64,000 nucleotides of DNA, from positions 13,522-77,521 of the forward strand of contig CAZRIV010000018.1 in NCBI GenBank assembly GCA_964600235.1. The letters are read 5' to 3'. The notes beneath the pieces are model-generated. The model was not told where the DNA came from. It saw only the letters and a program-made list of their open reading frames with translations, and did no database searches. This stretch comes from MWEI01 sp964600235 (GTDB lineage Bacteria; Desulfobacterota; Desulfomonilia; UBA1062). How positions within the stretch are numbered: position 1 is the first letter of the stretch; every line of letters begins with the position of its first letter. Shown piece after piece: positions 41,199 through 50,158 of the stretch. Both the position numbers and the translations under genes were made by a program.

Positions 41199-41987
41199 AT
41201 GAAATACAATCCAGTCATCATCGGCTTCGCACTCTTTGTCCTCACATTTTTCTCGACGCAGTCTTTTGCCATCACCGACCCCAACGGTTGGTTCGACGAG
41301 TGCCCTGACCAGTCCTGCGGCGCACCTCCGGCAGGAGGAGTGGGCGGAGGAGGAGCCGGCGGAGGCCCCATACTGGTGCAGTACGACATCGGGCCGTACT
41401 TTTCCCTCGATGAGGATGCCGATGCGGACGGGTATCTGGACACCAGGGACAACTGCCCGTATCTGCCCAATGATCAGGCCGATTCCGATGGCGACGGCAT
41501 CGGCGATGCCTGCGACAACTGCATCCATGGTGCAAATCCCGATCAGCTGGACACGGACGGCGACGGCAGAGGGGATGCCTGTGACGATGACATCGACGGA
41601 GACGCCATATTGAATGCAGCGGACAACTGCCCGGCCCTCTACAACCCGTCCCAGAAGGACACGGATGGCGACGGCATGGGCGACACCTGCGATGACGACA
41701 TTGACGGGGACGGCATACCCAACGAAGTGGACAACTGTCCGTATGCGGCAAACCCCGGCCAGGAAGACAGGGATCAAGACGGGAGAGGGGATGCCTGCGA
41801 TGACGATTTCGACAGCGACGGGTTCATCGACTCTGTAGACCTCTGCAGCCGGGTACACTCTGACAACAACAACGACACGGACGGAGACGGCATCGGGGAT
41901 GCCTGCGACAACTGCCCGTCTATGGGAAACCCGGATCAGAAAGACAGTGACGACGATGGAATAGGAGATGCCTGTGAAAAGAAATAG
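41199..41987 (+). CDS. Secreted thrombospondin type 3 repeat protein
   Basis: A 262-residue exported protein. The signal peptide is MKYNPVIIGFALFVLTFFSTQSFA. A Cys-containing N-terminal part (DECPDQSCGAPP) and a Gly-rich linker are followed from about residue 70 by tandem calcium-binding type 3 repeats, each of the form DNCP...NPDQ-DTDGDGxGDACD, with six or seven aspartate loops of DxDxDGxxD type. Such modules bind many Ca2+ ions and stiffen the surface. GGGGAG precedes the ATG. The next gene starts inside its last codons. The same motif recurs in the VWA gene, suggesting the two proteins belong to a calcium-dependent surface layer. Confidence 0.88.
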   Translation: MKYNPVIIGFALFVLTFFSTQSFAITDPNGWFDECPDQSCGAPPAGGVGGGGAGGGPILVQYDIGPYFSLDEDADADGYLDTRDNCPYLPNDQADSDGDGIGDACDNCIHGANPDQLDTDGDGRGDACDDDIDGDAILNAADNCPALYNPSQKDTDGDGMGDTCDDDIDGDGIPNEVDNCPYAANPGQEDRDQDGRGDACDDDFDSDGFIDSVDLCSRVHSDNNNDTDGDGIGDACDNCPSMGNPDQKDSDDDGIGDACEKK

Positions 41988-43575
41988 TGCGACACTCTGC
42001 ATGCTCGGAATGGTGCTGGCTCTTCTCCATGCCTGCACCGGCAGCCCGGATCTTGAGCGCACCCAGGCCCAGACCAAGGTGGGGCTCTCCGGATCGTTTC
42101 TGACCGAGAGCCCTGACGAGATAAAATTCCCGGTAAAGGTCCTGTTCGCCATAGACTGCTCGCTCAGCATGGGCGACGAGGAGATGGGGGTAGTGGCAGG
42201 CTCGGACCCGTATTTTCTGCGTATCCAGGCAGCCAGGAACTTCATCAACGCCTACAACAGCAATGAAAACACTTCGTTTGACGTGATGCTGTGGAGCAAC
42301 ACGGTCTTCGACTCCACCGGCGGGTTCACCAAAGACCCCACAGTGCTGGAGGACATCCTGACGGATGTACAGAACGACACCACGACGGATTATCTCGGGA
42401 CCCTTGATGCTGTCTTTGCAGATATCCGCAACGACATCATCAATACCAACGAAGAGGCGAGAGTCCGTTCCAAGTACATCGTCATCTTTCTCAGCGACGG
42501 GGTGCCCAATGCCCAGGGCCAGACCCAGGCTGATGCTGATATCTGGAAAAAGGTCCAGGACATGACCGACATGGTCACGGAATACGGGGTCGGCTCGTTC
42601 AATTTTCACACCTTCCTCCTGCTGGGCAACTTCGGTGCGGATGCCTCGGGACAGGCCAGGCAGAGGGAAGCGGAAGCTACACTGCAGGGAATGGCCGAGC
42701 GTGGAAACGGACAGTTCCGGCTCTTTGAAAATGCCGAGGCCATCGACTTCATCAATATCGTGGATATGCGCCTGACCATAGAATACAAGGTGAAGTACAT
42801 CGCTGCATACAATTACAATGTAAAGCCCGGCATCGAACTGGTTTACGTGGACAGCGACGGCGACGGCCTTTCCGATGAAGAGGAGACGGTCTATGGGACA
42901 GACCCCACCAGGAGGGATACCGACACCGACGGCCTGAGCGATTTTTTTGAGGTGAAGTCGAGCTCTCCAGGACATGTGCTGGACCCGCTTAACCCCCATG
43001 ACAGCATCTGCGACACCGGAATGGTCTGGGTGGACTCGGACAACGACGGCCTGACCGACTGCGAAGAGTATATCAAAGGAACCAACAGGCTCAATCCGGA
43101 CACGGATTCGGACGGCATCCCCGACGGCATCGAGTTCCTCACAGGCACCAATCCCCTTGAGGTGGAGCTTAACAAGGATACCGACTTCGACAGTGTGCTC
43201 GACTGGATGGAAGTGCAGCGGCACACGAATGTCACCTCCAACGACCCCAAGATAAGGGAACTTAACAGCTACATCTATGACGTCAAGGACGCTGGGCTGG
43301 TGCCGATCAACCAGGGTGATGACATGGCCTCCTATGTGCGCCAGTTCAACTTCGATGTCTCCAACATCTATCTGGCGGATACGTTAGGGTATGTGAAGGA
43401 AGACGGAACCATCTGGAATGAAGGGGATAATCTGATCCGCTTCTATATCGCCGAGGTGCCTGAAGACAGGCCCGACAGCCCGCCGGTATTCCGTATGGCA
43501 GAACTCGTGGTCAATATCGATGACCGTGACCGGGTCATCACCCTTACCCAGGGTGATTTCAAGTTGCTCCATTAA
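41974..43575 (+). CDS. VWA-domain lipoprotein with calcium-type repeats (CglB-like)
   Basis: A 533-residue protein. GTG at 41974 is chosen (AGGAG six bases upstream, MKRNSATLCML signal); an ATG six bases earlier is also possible. The lipobox is LLHAC near residue 21. A von Willebrand A domain at about 50-265 has the metal-dependent adhesion site D-x-S-x-S in FAIDCSLSMGDEE near 58-66, and VIFLSDGVPNAQ near 170. From about 290 DxDGDGLSD-type calcium loops recur (DSDGDGLSDEEE, DTDTDGLSDFFE, DSDNDGLTDCEE, DTDSDGIPDGIE). The architecture matches the VWA outer-membrane lipoprotein CglB of Myxococcus in type, though sequence orthology is unproven. It probably acts as a surface adhesin. Confidence 0.82.
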   Translation: MKRNSATLCMLGMVLALLHACTGSPDLERTQAQTKVGLSGSFLTESPDEIKFPVKVLFAIDCSLSMGDEEMGVVAGSDPYFLRIQAARNFINAYNSNENTSFDVMLWSNTVFDSTGGFTKDPTVLEDILTDVQNDTTTDYLGTLDAVFADIRNDIINTNEEARVRSKYIVIFLSDGVPNAQGQTQADADIWKKVQDMTDMVTEYGVGSFNFHTFLLLGNFGADASGQARQREAEATLQGMAERGNGQFRLFENAEAIDFINIVDMRLTIEYKVKYIAAYNYNVKPGIELVYVDSDGDGLSDEEETVYGTDPTRRDTDTDGLSDFFEVKSSSPGHVLDPLNPHDSICDTGMVWVDSDNDGLTDCEEYIKGTNRLNPDTDSDGIPDGIEFLTGTNPLEVELNKDTDFDSVLDWMEVQRHTNVTSNDPKIRELNSYIYDVKDAGLVPINQGDDMASYVRQFNFDVSNIYLADTLGYVKEDGTIWNEGDNLIRFYIAEVPEDRPDSPPVFRMAELVVNIDDRDRVITLTQGDFKLLH

Positions 43576-43587
43576 AGGAGAATACCA

Positions 43588-45858
43588 ATGAGAAGGTCTT
43601 TCTATTGTATCTTGATAGTGTTCCTGTTCCTGGCGGCATGTTCCAAGAGCTCTTCGAACCACGACTCCAACTCAGGGGTGCAGGAACTGGCGCTGCAGCA
43701 GAGGATTTCCGGTAAGATCTCCGAGATCGGAGCTGTCAACTGGTACCATTTCAAAACCACAGAGCCCGATAGCGTCTTGCAGGTGAGATGTACCAGCGAG
43801 ACCTTGCGTCCGGACGTGGAGCTACTGGTGACGATTTACGAGCTGGACTCCGGCGGGAACAAGAAGATCATCTACGGAGACCATGCCCCGGAGAAAAGTC
43901 TCGCGCCGGCAAACCTGACATTGAAGGCAGTCATTGACCAGCCCGGGGACATCTACATCGCTGTGCGAGACTACAAAGACGACAAGGCCTCGAACGATCC
44001 GTACTTCCTGAGCATCGATTATGCAGGCAAGGCCGAGGGGAACGATACCATAGCCCAGGCGACTCCTTTGACGGTCGGTTCAGGCAGCTGCCCAACAAAC
44101 ACCATCGGCTATGTGGGCGATACCGACTGTTTCAAGTTCACCTCCACAGGTGGAATTTATGATATTTCCGCCGTGTTCTCGCCCATGACCGGCACCCCGG
44201 TTCAACTCAGCGTGGCCTTATACGACAGCGCAGGCAGGCTCATAGAATCCCAGAGCAGCCCGGGCGCCAAAAGCTATCATCTCATCCACTATCTGGGCGC
44301 GGGAGAGTACCATGTCCTGGTGAGCGACTACGGCAAGGACCATTTCGACAATGCCTCCGCATACCAGTTGTGCGTCAGTTCTTCAAGCAGTGCGGAGTCT
44401 CACGCGAATGATTCAGCCAGTGATGCAACAGCTGTTAACATAAGCCAGTACGGCACAAATTCTACCATCAACGGTTCGCTCGATTATTCCGAAGACAGAG
44501 ACTACTACCGGATAGGGAGACCTTCCGCATCGACCGGGTTCCAGGTACTGCACCTGAGCTTCACCGCAGCCACAAGGGCCAAGTACAAGATCAGCATCCT
44601 TGATGCGAATTCGGCAGTAGTCTATGCACGGACATACTCCGGGGGAGCGTCCGAGCTGCATACCCAGATCAAGCTCGACAGCGGGAATTACTACCTTCTT
44701 GTGCAGTCTGCGGACGGCCAGAAGATAACGCAGAGCACGCCTTATACGGCAACCGTGAGAATGCTCGATGTCATTGACACTGCCGACACGCCGCCTGCCG
44801 ACAACGGCACCATAGGCAGCGCCATACCTCTCACTTTGTCTTCCACCCTGACAACCTCGGGCAAGATCAGCTACCTGGGGGATGTGGACTGGTATAATGT
44901 GACCATACCGCCGCACGCACAACCCCAGATACTCGAGTTCTATTTCAATGCACCCATATCCGAGGTGGAGTACACAGTAGGCGTCATGGGCGCACAGCTC
45001 ATCAAGACCCTCATGAACACCGATGCCGAGACAGTCCCCACAAGGCTGAAGACCAGCCTGTTCGTTCCTGCAAACGTCTCTTCGGCAGTCTATTCATTCA
45101 AGACATACGATTTCAGGGATGACGAAGGGAGCGATGTCACCTACACCATCCGGGTCGATCTGAAGGATATACCTTCTGCCCTCCCCTCAGTTGCGGGCGG
45201 GTCACCTCCCTATGGCTCTGTGGTCAATTATTACAACGAGATGGCGGAATCGTCTGCGGACCAGGTGACCTTGGAGCTGGACTCCGTAACCCGGAGGATC
45301 TTCGGTGTGAACACGTCGCTGCTTGACTTTTCGGGTGCAGCAATCCAGAACGATACGCCGCAGACAGGGCTTGTTACCCTGACGTTGCCCTGGATTGCCG
45401 GATACGTCGATTATCAGGGCGACCAGGACTGGTTCCTCCTCGATCTGGAGCCCCTGGACTCATCCACAAGCTGGTATTACGAGATATTTGTGGACTTCTA
45501 CGCACCCGCAGCCGACGTGGAGTATGTCTGGAAGTTCTATCCCGACAGGAACAAGAATGCCGTAGTCGCAGACCGCATAAGCGGTTCCGACGGATTTGTG
45601 GCCAGTGCGGGAAAGCAGGGTAACGTTCCTGCCGTCATCAGCATGAGGACCCCTTCATCTGGCGAAAGCAGGTTCTGGGCAGGCAACACATGGCGGGGCC
45701 AGACCTATTTCTCCATAAGCGACTTCAACTATCTCTACAACCCTGACGGCAGCCCGAACCTGGATGCGGATGACGACTGGGGAGGGTATGGCAGCGCTCC
45801 GTACTATTTCAGGGTGACGCTGGTCTACCACCCCGGGGTGTCGTATCCACAGCCCTGA
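43588..45858 (+). CDS. Multi-module PPC-like surface lipoprotein
   Basis: A 756-residue lipoprotein: signal MRRSFYCILIVFLFLAAC, Cys18 lipidated. The body contains at least five copies of a bacterial pre-peptidase C-terminal-like (PPC) strand motif, G-x-I-x-x-x-GD-x-DWY: near residue 41 (SGKISEIGAVNWYHF), 170 (NTIGYVGDTDCFKF), 295 (INGSLDYSEDRDYYRI), 423 (SGKISYLGDVDWYNV) and 604 (AGYVDYQGDQDWFLL). PPC beta-sandwiches normally sit beside secreted proteases, but no protease is present, so it looks like a pure binding or structural protein. AAAGGAGA precedes the ATG. It is the last gene of the operon and is followed by a strong terminator. Confidence 0.8.
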   Translation: MRRSFYCILIVFLFLAACSKSSSNHDSNSGVQELALQQRISGKISEIGAVNWYHFKTTEPDSVLQVRCTSETLRPDVELLVTIYELDSGGNKKIIYGDHAPEKSLAPANLTLKAVIDQPGDIYIAVRDYKDDKASNDPYFLSIDYAGKAEGNDTIAQATPLTVGSGSCPTNTIGYVGDTDCFKFTSTGGIYDISAVFSPMTGTPVQLSVALYDSAGRLIESQSSPGAKSYHLIHYLGAGEYHVLVSDYGKDHFDNASAYQLCVSSSSSAESHANDSASDATAVNISQYGTNSTINGSLDYSEDRDYYRIGRPSASTGFQVLHLSFTAATRAKYKISILDANSAVVYARTYSGGASELHTQIKLDSGNYYLLVQSADGQKITQSTPYTATVRMLDVIDTADTPPADNGTIGSAIPLTLSSTLTTSGKISYLGDVDWYNVTIPPHAQPQILEFYFNAPISEVEYTVGVMGAQLIKTLMNTDAETVPTRLKTSLFVPANVSSAVYSFKTYDFRDDEGSDVTYTIRVDLKDIPSALPSVAGGSPPYGSVVNYYNEMAESSADQVTLELDSVTRRIFGVNTSLLDFSGAAIQNDTPQTGLVTLTLPWIAGYVDYQGDQDWFLLDLEPLDSSTSWYYEIFVDFYAPAADVEYVWKFYPDRNKNAVVADRISGSDGFVASAGKQGNVPAVISMRTPSSGESRFWAGNTWRGQTYFSISDFNYLYNPDGSPNLDADDDWGGYGSAPYYFRVTLVYHPGVSYPQP

Positions 45859-45912
45859 AAATGTGCCCGATGCTCTTAAACTTAAAAAAACTCCTGTCCC
45901 CCCCCCAACACA

Positions 45913-45945
45913 CTCCCGGACCTCCGCGAAAGCGGGGTCCGGGAG
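45913..45945 (+). terminator. Strong intrinsic hairpin between convergent genes
   Basis: CTCCCGGACC pairs perfectly with GGTCCGGGAG, and inside this stem CCGC-GAAA-GCGG closes with a GNRA-type loop. A short T-rich stretch (GAACTTTT) follows on the plus strand; the minus strand has its own TTTTTTT run further off. The hairpin separates the envelope-machine operon from the convergent tex gene and probably ends both transcripts. Confidence 0.7.
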
Positions 45946-45957
45946 GCTTATGAACTT

Positions 45958-48108
45958 TTAGACAGGTTTACCTTTATTATCCAGCCTTTTCATGGAAAGC
46001 GATATGCGACCACGCTTCGCGTCCACTTCGAGAACCCGCACCTTCACCTTCTGGTTCACCTTCACCACCTCTGCGGGGTCCTTCACGAACCGGTCGGCGA
46101 GCCGGCTGATGTGCACCAGGCCGTCTTGGTGAACGCCGATATCCACAAAGGCGCCGAAGTTGGTCACGTTGGTCACGATGCCCGGAAGCTCCATGCCCGG
46201 GTCGAGATCCTCCATGGTGGTGACGCCCTCGGTGAAACTGAATGCCTCGAACTGCTCGCGCGGGTCTCTGCCGGGCCTGGCCAGCTCGGCCATGATGTCC
46301 TTCAGGGTGGGCATGCCCACGGTAGCGCTCTCATAACGTTTCAGCTCGATTTTCGAGCGCAGCTCAGGGTTTTTCAGCAGGTCTGCCATTGAGCAGCCCA
46401 GGTCCTGCGCCATGCTCTTCACCAGGTCGTAGCGCTCCGGGTGCACTGCGCTGGCATCGAGCGGGTTCGACCCGTCCCGGATGCGCAGGAACCCTGCGCA
46501 GAGCTCGAAGGCCTTGGCTCCGAGGCGGGGGACCTTCTTCAGCTCGCCCCGGCTTTTAAAGGGACCATGCTCTGTACGATATGCGATGATGTTATTTGCC
46601 AGGGTTCTGCTTAGGCCCGACACATACATGAGCAGCTCGGGGCTTGCGGTGTTGACCTCCACGCCCACGGCGTTCACGCAGCTCTCGACCACCTCATCCA
46701 GCTTGTCCTTCAGCCGTGACTGGTCCACGTCGTGCTGATACTGGCCCACGCCGATGGCCTTGGGGTCGATCTTCACGAGCTCGGCTAAGGGGTCCATGAG
46801 GCGCCTTCCTATGGAGACCGCCCCGCGCACGGTCACGTCATGGTCGGGGAACTCCCTGCGGGCTGTCTCGGATGCCGAGTACACCGATGCCCCGCTCTCG
46901 TTCACCATGACCACGGGCACCTTAAACCCGAGCCCGCGCACAAAGGCCTCGGTCTCCCGGCCTGCCGTGCCGTTGCCTATGGCAATGGCCTCGACGGCGT
47001 ACCGGTCAACCATCTCCCTGATTTTTTTCGCTGCCTCTTCAACCCTGGTTGCAGACTGGGCGGGATAGATCACGTCGTGGTGCAGCAGTGTTCCCTGGCT
47101 GTCCAGGCACACCGTTTTGCATCCGGTGCGGAACCCCGGGTCGATGGCCAGCACCCGTTTCCTGCCAAGGGGAGGCGCCATGAGGAGCTCCCTGAGGTTT
47201 CTGGCGAACACGGCTGTGGCCTCTTCGTCGGCCTTAGCCTTGAGCGATGCCCTGAACTCGTTTTCAAGAGAGGGCATGAGGAGCCTCCTGCAGCCGTCGG
47301 CGCACGCCTGGCGCACCTGTTCGGTGCAGGCGCCGCGGTCCGTGCAGACCAGGCCTTCCACAAGGGAAACGGCGGCAGCCTCGTCCGGGCGGATGGTGAC
47401 TTTCAGGAAGCCTTCCGCGCCGCCGCGGAGCATGGCCAGGACCCGGTGTGACGGGGCCTTTGGCGCCGGTTCCTTCCAGGCGAAGTAGTCCCGGTAGGTG
47501 GCTGCGCCTTCCAGGGCGCTGTCCTGAACCTCGGAAACAATGGTCGCTTCCTTCCAGAAGAGTGCCCTGACGGCCGAGCGGACGTCGGCATCTTCCGCCA
47601 TGCGTTCGGCCATGATGTCCCGGGCGCCTGCCAGGGCGTCTTCGGGCGTCTGTGCGCCCAGTTCCGGGTCTATGAAGGCCGTTGCCTCCCGGGCAGGGTC
47701 TATTTCAGGCTGCTGGGAGAAGATGACCTCAGCCAGCGGCCCCAGGCCTTTCTCCCGGGCCATGGTTGCTCTTGTTCTGCGCTTGGGGCGGTACGGCAGG
47801 TAGATGTCTTCCAGCAGTGCCATGGTCTTGGCCGCTTCCAGTGCCTGGAGCAGCTCTTCGGTGAGCACCCCCAGCTCGGTGAGGGAATGCAGGATGGACT
47901 CCCTCCTGGCATCGAGCTGTTCCAGGTCTCTGAGCCGGTCTTTAACGGCGCCGATGGCCACCTCGTCGAGCGACCCTGTTGCTTCCTTGCGGTAGCGGGC
48001 TATGAAGGGAACGGTGGATCCGTCTTCAAGCAGCGAGCCCACGGCCTGAACCTGACCTGGTTTTATCCCGAGTTCCCGGGCTATGGTGGAAAGGTGGGTT
48101 TCTTTCAT
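45958..48108 (-). CDS. tex: Tex transcription accessory / RNA-binding protein
   Basis: A 716-residue Tex protein: N-terminal helical part (LGIKPGQVQAVGSLLEDGSTVPFIARYRKEATG), the YqgF/RNase-H-like segment (VLAIDPGFRTGCKTVCLDSQG near 315-335), helix-hairpin-helix motifs (VEVNTASPELLMYVSGLSR; KVPRLGAKAFELCAGFLRI near 520) and a C-terminal S1 RNA-binding domain at about 640-710 (GMELPGIVTNVTNFGAFVDIGVHQDGLVHISRLADRFV). Tex is a cytoplasmic nucleic-acid-binding protein that influences transcription and toxin-gene expression in some pathogens. It is single-copy and convergent with the envelope operon. Length is that of normal Tex. Confidence 0.95.
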   Translation of the reverse strand: MKETHLSTIARELGIKPGQVQAVGSLLEDGSTVPFIARYRKEATGSLDEVAIGAVKDRLRDLEQLDARRESILHSLTELGVLTEELLQALEAAKTMALLEDIYLPYRPKRRTRATMAREKGLGPLAEVIFSQQPEIDPAREATAFIDPELGAQTPEDALAGARDIMAERMAEDADVRSAVRALFWKEATIVSEVQDSALEGAATYRDYFAWKEPAPKAPSHRVLAMLRGGAEGFLKVTIRPDEAAAVSLVEGLVCTDRGACTEQVRQACADGCRRLLMPSLENEFRASLKAKADEEATAVFARNLRELLMAPPLGRKRVLAIDPGFRTGCKTVCLDSQGTLLHHDVIYPAQSATRVEEAAKKIREMVDRYAVEAIAIGNGTAGRETEAFVRGLGFKVPVVMVNESGASVYSASETARREFPDHDVTVRGAVSIGRRLMDPLAELVKIDPKAIGVGQYQHDVDQSRLKDKLDEVVESCVNAVGVEVNTASPELLMYVSGLSRTLANNIIAYRTEHGPFKSRGELKKVPRLGAKAFELCAGFLRIRDGSNPLDASAVHPERYDLVKSMAQDLGCSMADLLKNPELRSKIELKRYESATVGMPTLKDIMAELARPGRDPREQFEAFSFTEGVTTMEDLDPGMELPGIVTNVTNFGAFVDIGVHQDGLVHISRLADRFVKDPAEVVKVNQKVKVRVLEVDAKRGRISLSMKRLDNKGKPV

Positions 48109-48282
48109 TGCCCATCTCTAGCTTTTCATCATCATGGCTGTCAATCGGGATGGGTGAAGAGAGGCCTCATGTTAAAAACTTCTGGAAAAAGTGCACAGAA
48201 AAACCTATGAGTGGTAAAACGTCATGAACCCTAAGTGGGGTGAGGGCCATCATAATAGAAAGGCTGACCCCGGGAGGAATCC

Positions 48283-49470
48283 ATGGATAAACGGATGATA
48301 TACTTTGATAACAATGCCACGACCCCCCTTCACCCTGAGGTGAAGAAGGCGATTTTTGAGGCCATGGATATATACGGCAACCCGTCGAGCCTCCACGGGT
48401 TCGGCAGGCAGGCGGGCAGGTTGGTGGAAGAGGCGCGTGCAAAGGTCGGCCGCTTCATCGGGGCCAAGCCCGAAGAGATCCTGTTCGTGGGCAGCGGGTC
48501 GGAAGGGAACAACACCATTCTCTCCATACTCAACAGCCAGTGCTGGGCCTGCGAGTTCAACACCTGCAGCGGCAAGGATCTCATCACCACGAAGATCGAG
48601 CACCCCTGCATCCTCGAGGCCTCGAGGTGCATGGCCGAGAAGGGGGTGAAGGTCACCTACCTCGACGTGGACAAGGATGGCAAGATAGACCTCGACCAGC
48701 TCCAAGATTCCATCACGCCCATGACCGGTATGGTATCCGTCATGATGGCCAACAACGAGATAGGCACCATCCAGGATATCAGGGCCATCTCGAAGATCGT
48801 GCACGAGCGAGGGGCACTCCTTCACACGGATGCGGTGCAGGCCGTGGGAAAGGTGCCCGTGAACGTGAATGACCTGGGAGTGGACTTCCTCACCCTGTCC
48901 GCCCACAAGATCTACGGTCCCAAGGGCATTGGTGCCGTATACATCAGAAAGGGTTCGCCTTTCTGTCCGCTTATCAGGGGGGGGCACCAGGAGCGCGGCA
49001 GGCGGGCGGGAACCGAAAACACCATCGGCATCATCGCACTGGGCAAGGCGGTTGAGATGCGCGCCATCGAGATGGAAGAAGAAGAGAAGCGCCTGCTCAG
49101 GATGAAGGAGGCCCTGAAGAAGGGCATTGCCGAGAAGATCCCGGACATACACTTTGTGGGCCATCCCACCGACTGCCTGCCCGGGACGCTGAATGTGTCC
49201 TTCGAGGGCGCCGAGGGCGAGGCCATCCTGCTGTACCTCGACCTGGCGGGCATTGCGGTCTCAACCGGGAGCGCCTGCGCTTCGGGCTCGCTGGACCCCT
49301 CGCACGTCATCCTGGCAACCGGCCTGCCTGCGGAGTGCGCCCACGGATCCATCCGCATCAGCCTGGGCAGGGAGAACACGAGTGAGGACATCGACTACAT
49401 GCTTCATGTTCTGCCGGGTGTCATCGGGCGCATCAGGGACATGTCCACCGCATACGCAAGGAGGCAGTGA
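48283..49470 (+). CDS. nifS: Cysteine desulfurase, NifS type
   Basis: A 395-residue PLP enzyme. DNNATTPLHPEV near 9-20, the PLP lysine in SAHKIYGPKG near 206-215, HTDAVQAVGK near 185-194, RRAGTENTIG near 243-252, and the catalytic cysteine in STGSACASG near 330-338 are all present. It removes sulfur from cysteine for Fe-S assembly, making alanine. Motifs are of the NifS group (acting with NifU), which fits the NifU gene that overlaps its stop. GGGAGGAATCC precedes the ATG. The set nifS-nifU-cysE is one transcription unit with cysteine supply at the end. Confidence 0.94.
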   Translation: MDKRMIYFDNNATTPLHPEVKKAIFEAMDIYGNPSSLHGFGRQAGRLVEEARAKVGRFIGAKPEEILFVGSGSEGNNTILSILNSQCWACEFNTCSGKDLITTKIEHPCILEASRCMAEKGVKVTYLDVDKDGKIDLDQLQDSITPMTGMVSVMMANNEIGTIQDIRAISKIVHERGALLHTDAVQAVGKVPVNVNDLGVDFLTLSAHKIYGPKGIGAVYIRKGSPFCPLIRGGHQERGRRAGTENTIGIIALGKAVEMRAIEMEEEEKRLLRMKEALKKGIAEKIPDIHFVGHPTDCLPGTLNVSFEGAEGEAILLYLDLAGIAVSTGSACASGSLDPSHVILATGLPAECAHGSIRISLGRENTSEDIDYMLHVLPGVIGRIRDMSTAYARRQ

Positions 49471-50102
49471 TGGAACAGCTGAACTGGGTATATACCGACA
49501 AGGTGCTCGAGCACTTCATGCACCCCAAGAATATCATGGACGACGAAAAGGCCTTCGATCCGGACGGACGCGGCATGACGGGCAACATCAAGTGCGGAGA
49601 CCAGATGATCGTGGCCATCAAGGTGGACAGGGAAAAGGGCATTATCACCGACTGCAAGTGGAAGACCTTCGGGTGCGCCAGCGCCATTGCCAGCACCTCG
49701 GTCCTGTCCGAAATGGTCAAGGGCATGAAGCTCGAAGAGGCCTTCAAGCTCTCGCCCAAGGACATCAACAAGGAGCTGGGCGGCCTGCCAGAGCACAAGA
49801 TCCACTGCAGCGTCCTGGGCGACAAGGCTTTGCGCGCCGCCATCAACGACTACTACGAGCGCAGCGGCATGACCGAGAAGGTCAAGCGAGAAGAGGCCCG
49901 CGTGGTGTGCAACTGCATGAACGTGACCGACCACGAGATCGAGGAGGCGGTGCTGGAAGGCGCCAGGACCTTCTACGAGCTCCAGGAAAAGACCAAGGTG
50001 AGCACGGTGTGCGGGGAGTGCAAGGACGAGGTGGAACGGCTCCTGGAGTTCTACAAGAACAGGCACTTCTGCCAGATAGAGGAGAAGCCCGACAAACCTT
50101 AA
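49470..50102 (+). CDS. nifU: NifU-like Fe-S scaffold with BFD-type [2Fe-2S] domain
   Basis: A 210-residue protein overlapping the nifS stop (TGATG); AGGAGG precedes ATG 49470. The IscU-like domain (about 1-125) has the three scaffold cysteines in NIKCGDQM, FGCASAIAS and HCSVLGDKAL. A second domain (about 138-200) has C-x-C (VCNCMNV) and C-x2-C (VCGECKDE), which hold a permanent [2Fe-2S] cluster as in Azotobacter NifU. The C-terminal Nfu domain of full-length NifU is missing. It builds Fe-S clusters from sulfur donated by NifS. Nothing else of nitrogen fixation is nearby, so this is probably the general assembly system of the cell. Confidence 0.92.
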   Translation: MEQLNWVYTDKVLEHFMHPKNIMDDEKAFDPDGRGMTGNIKCGDQMIVAIKVDREKGIITDCKWKTFGCASAIASTSVLSEMVKGMKLEEAFKLSPKDINKELGGLPEHKIHCSVLGDKALRAAINDYYERSGMTEKVKREEARVVCNCMNVTDHEIEEAVLEGARTFYELQEKTKVSTVCGECKDEVERLLEFYKNRHFCQIEEKPDKP

Positions 50103-50158
50103 CGTAAAAGCGACGCGTGCAAGACCGGTAGAGCCTGATCAGGCAGAGAGGTCCCCCC

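Noticed and set aside
41400..41980. Tandem DNA repeats that could be a CRISPR-like array
   Set aside because: The repeats follow codons of calcium-loop protein modules, vary at third positions and lie in frame within a secreted protein gene.
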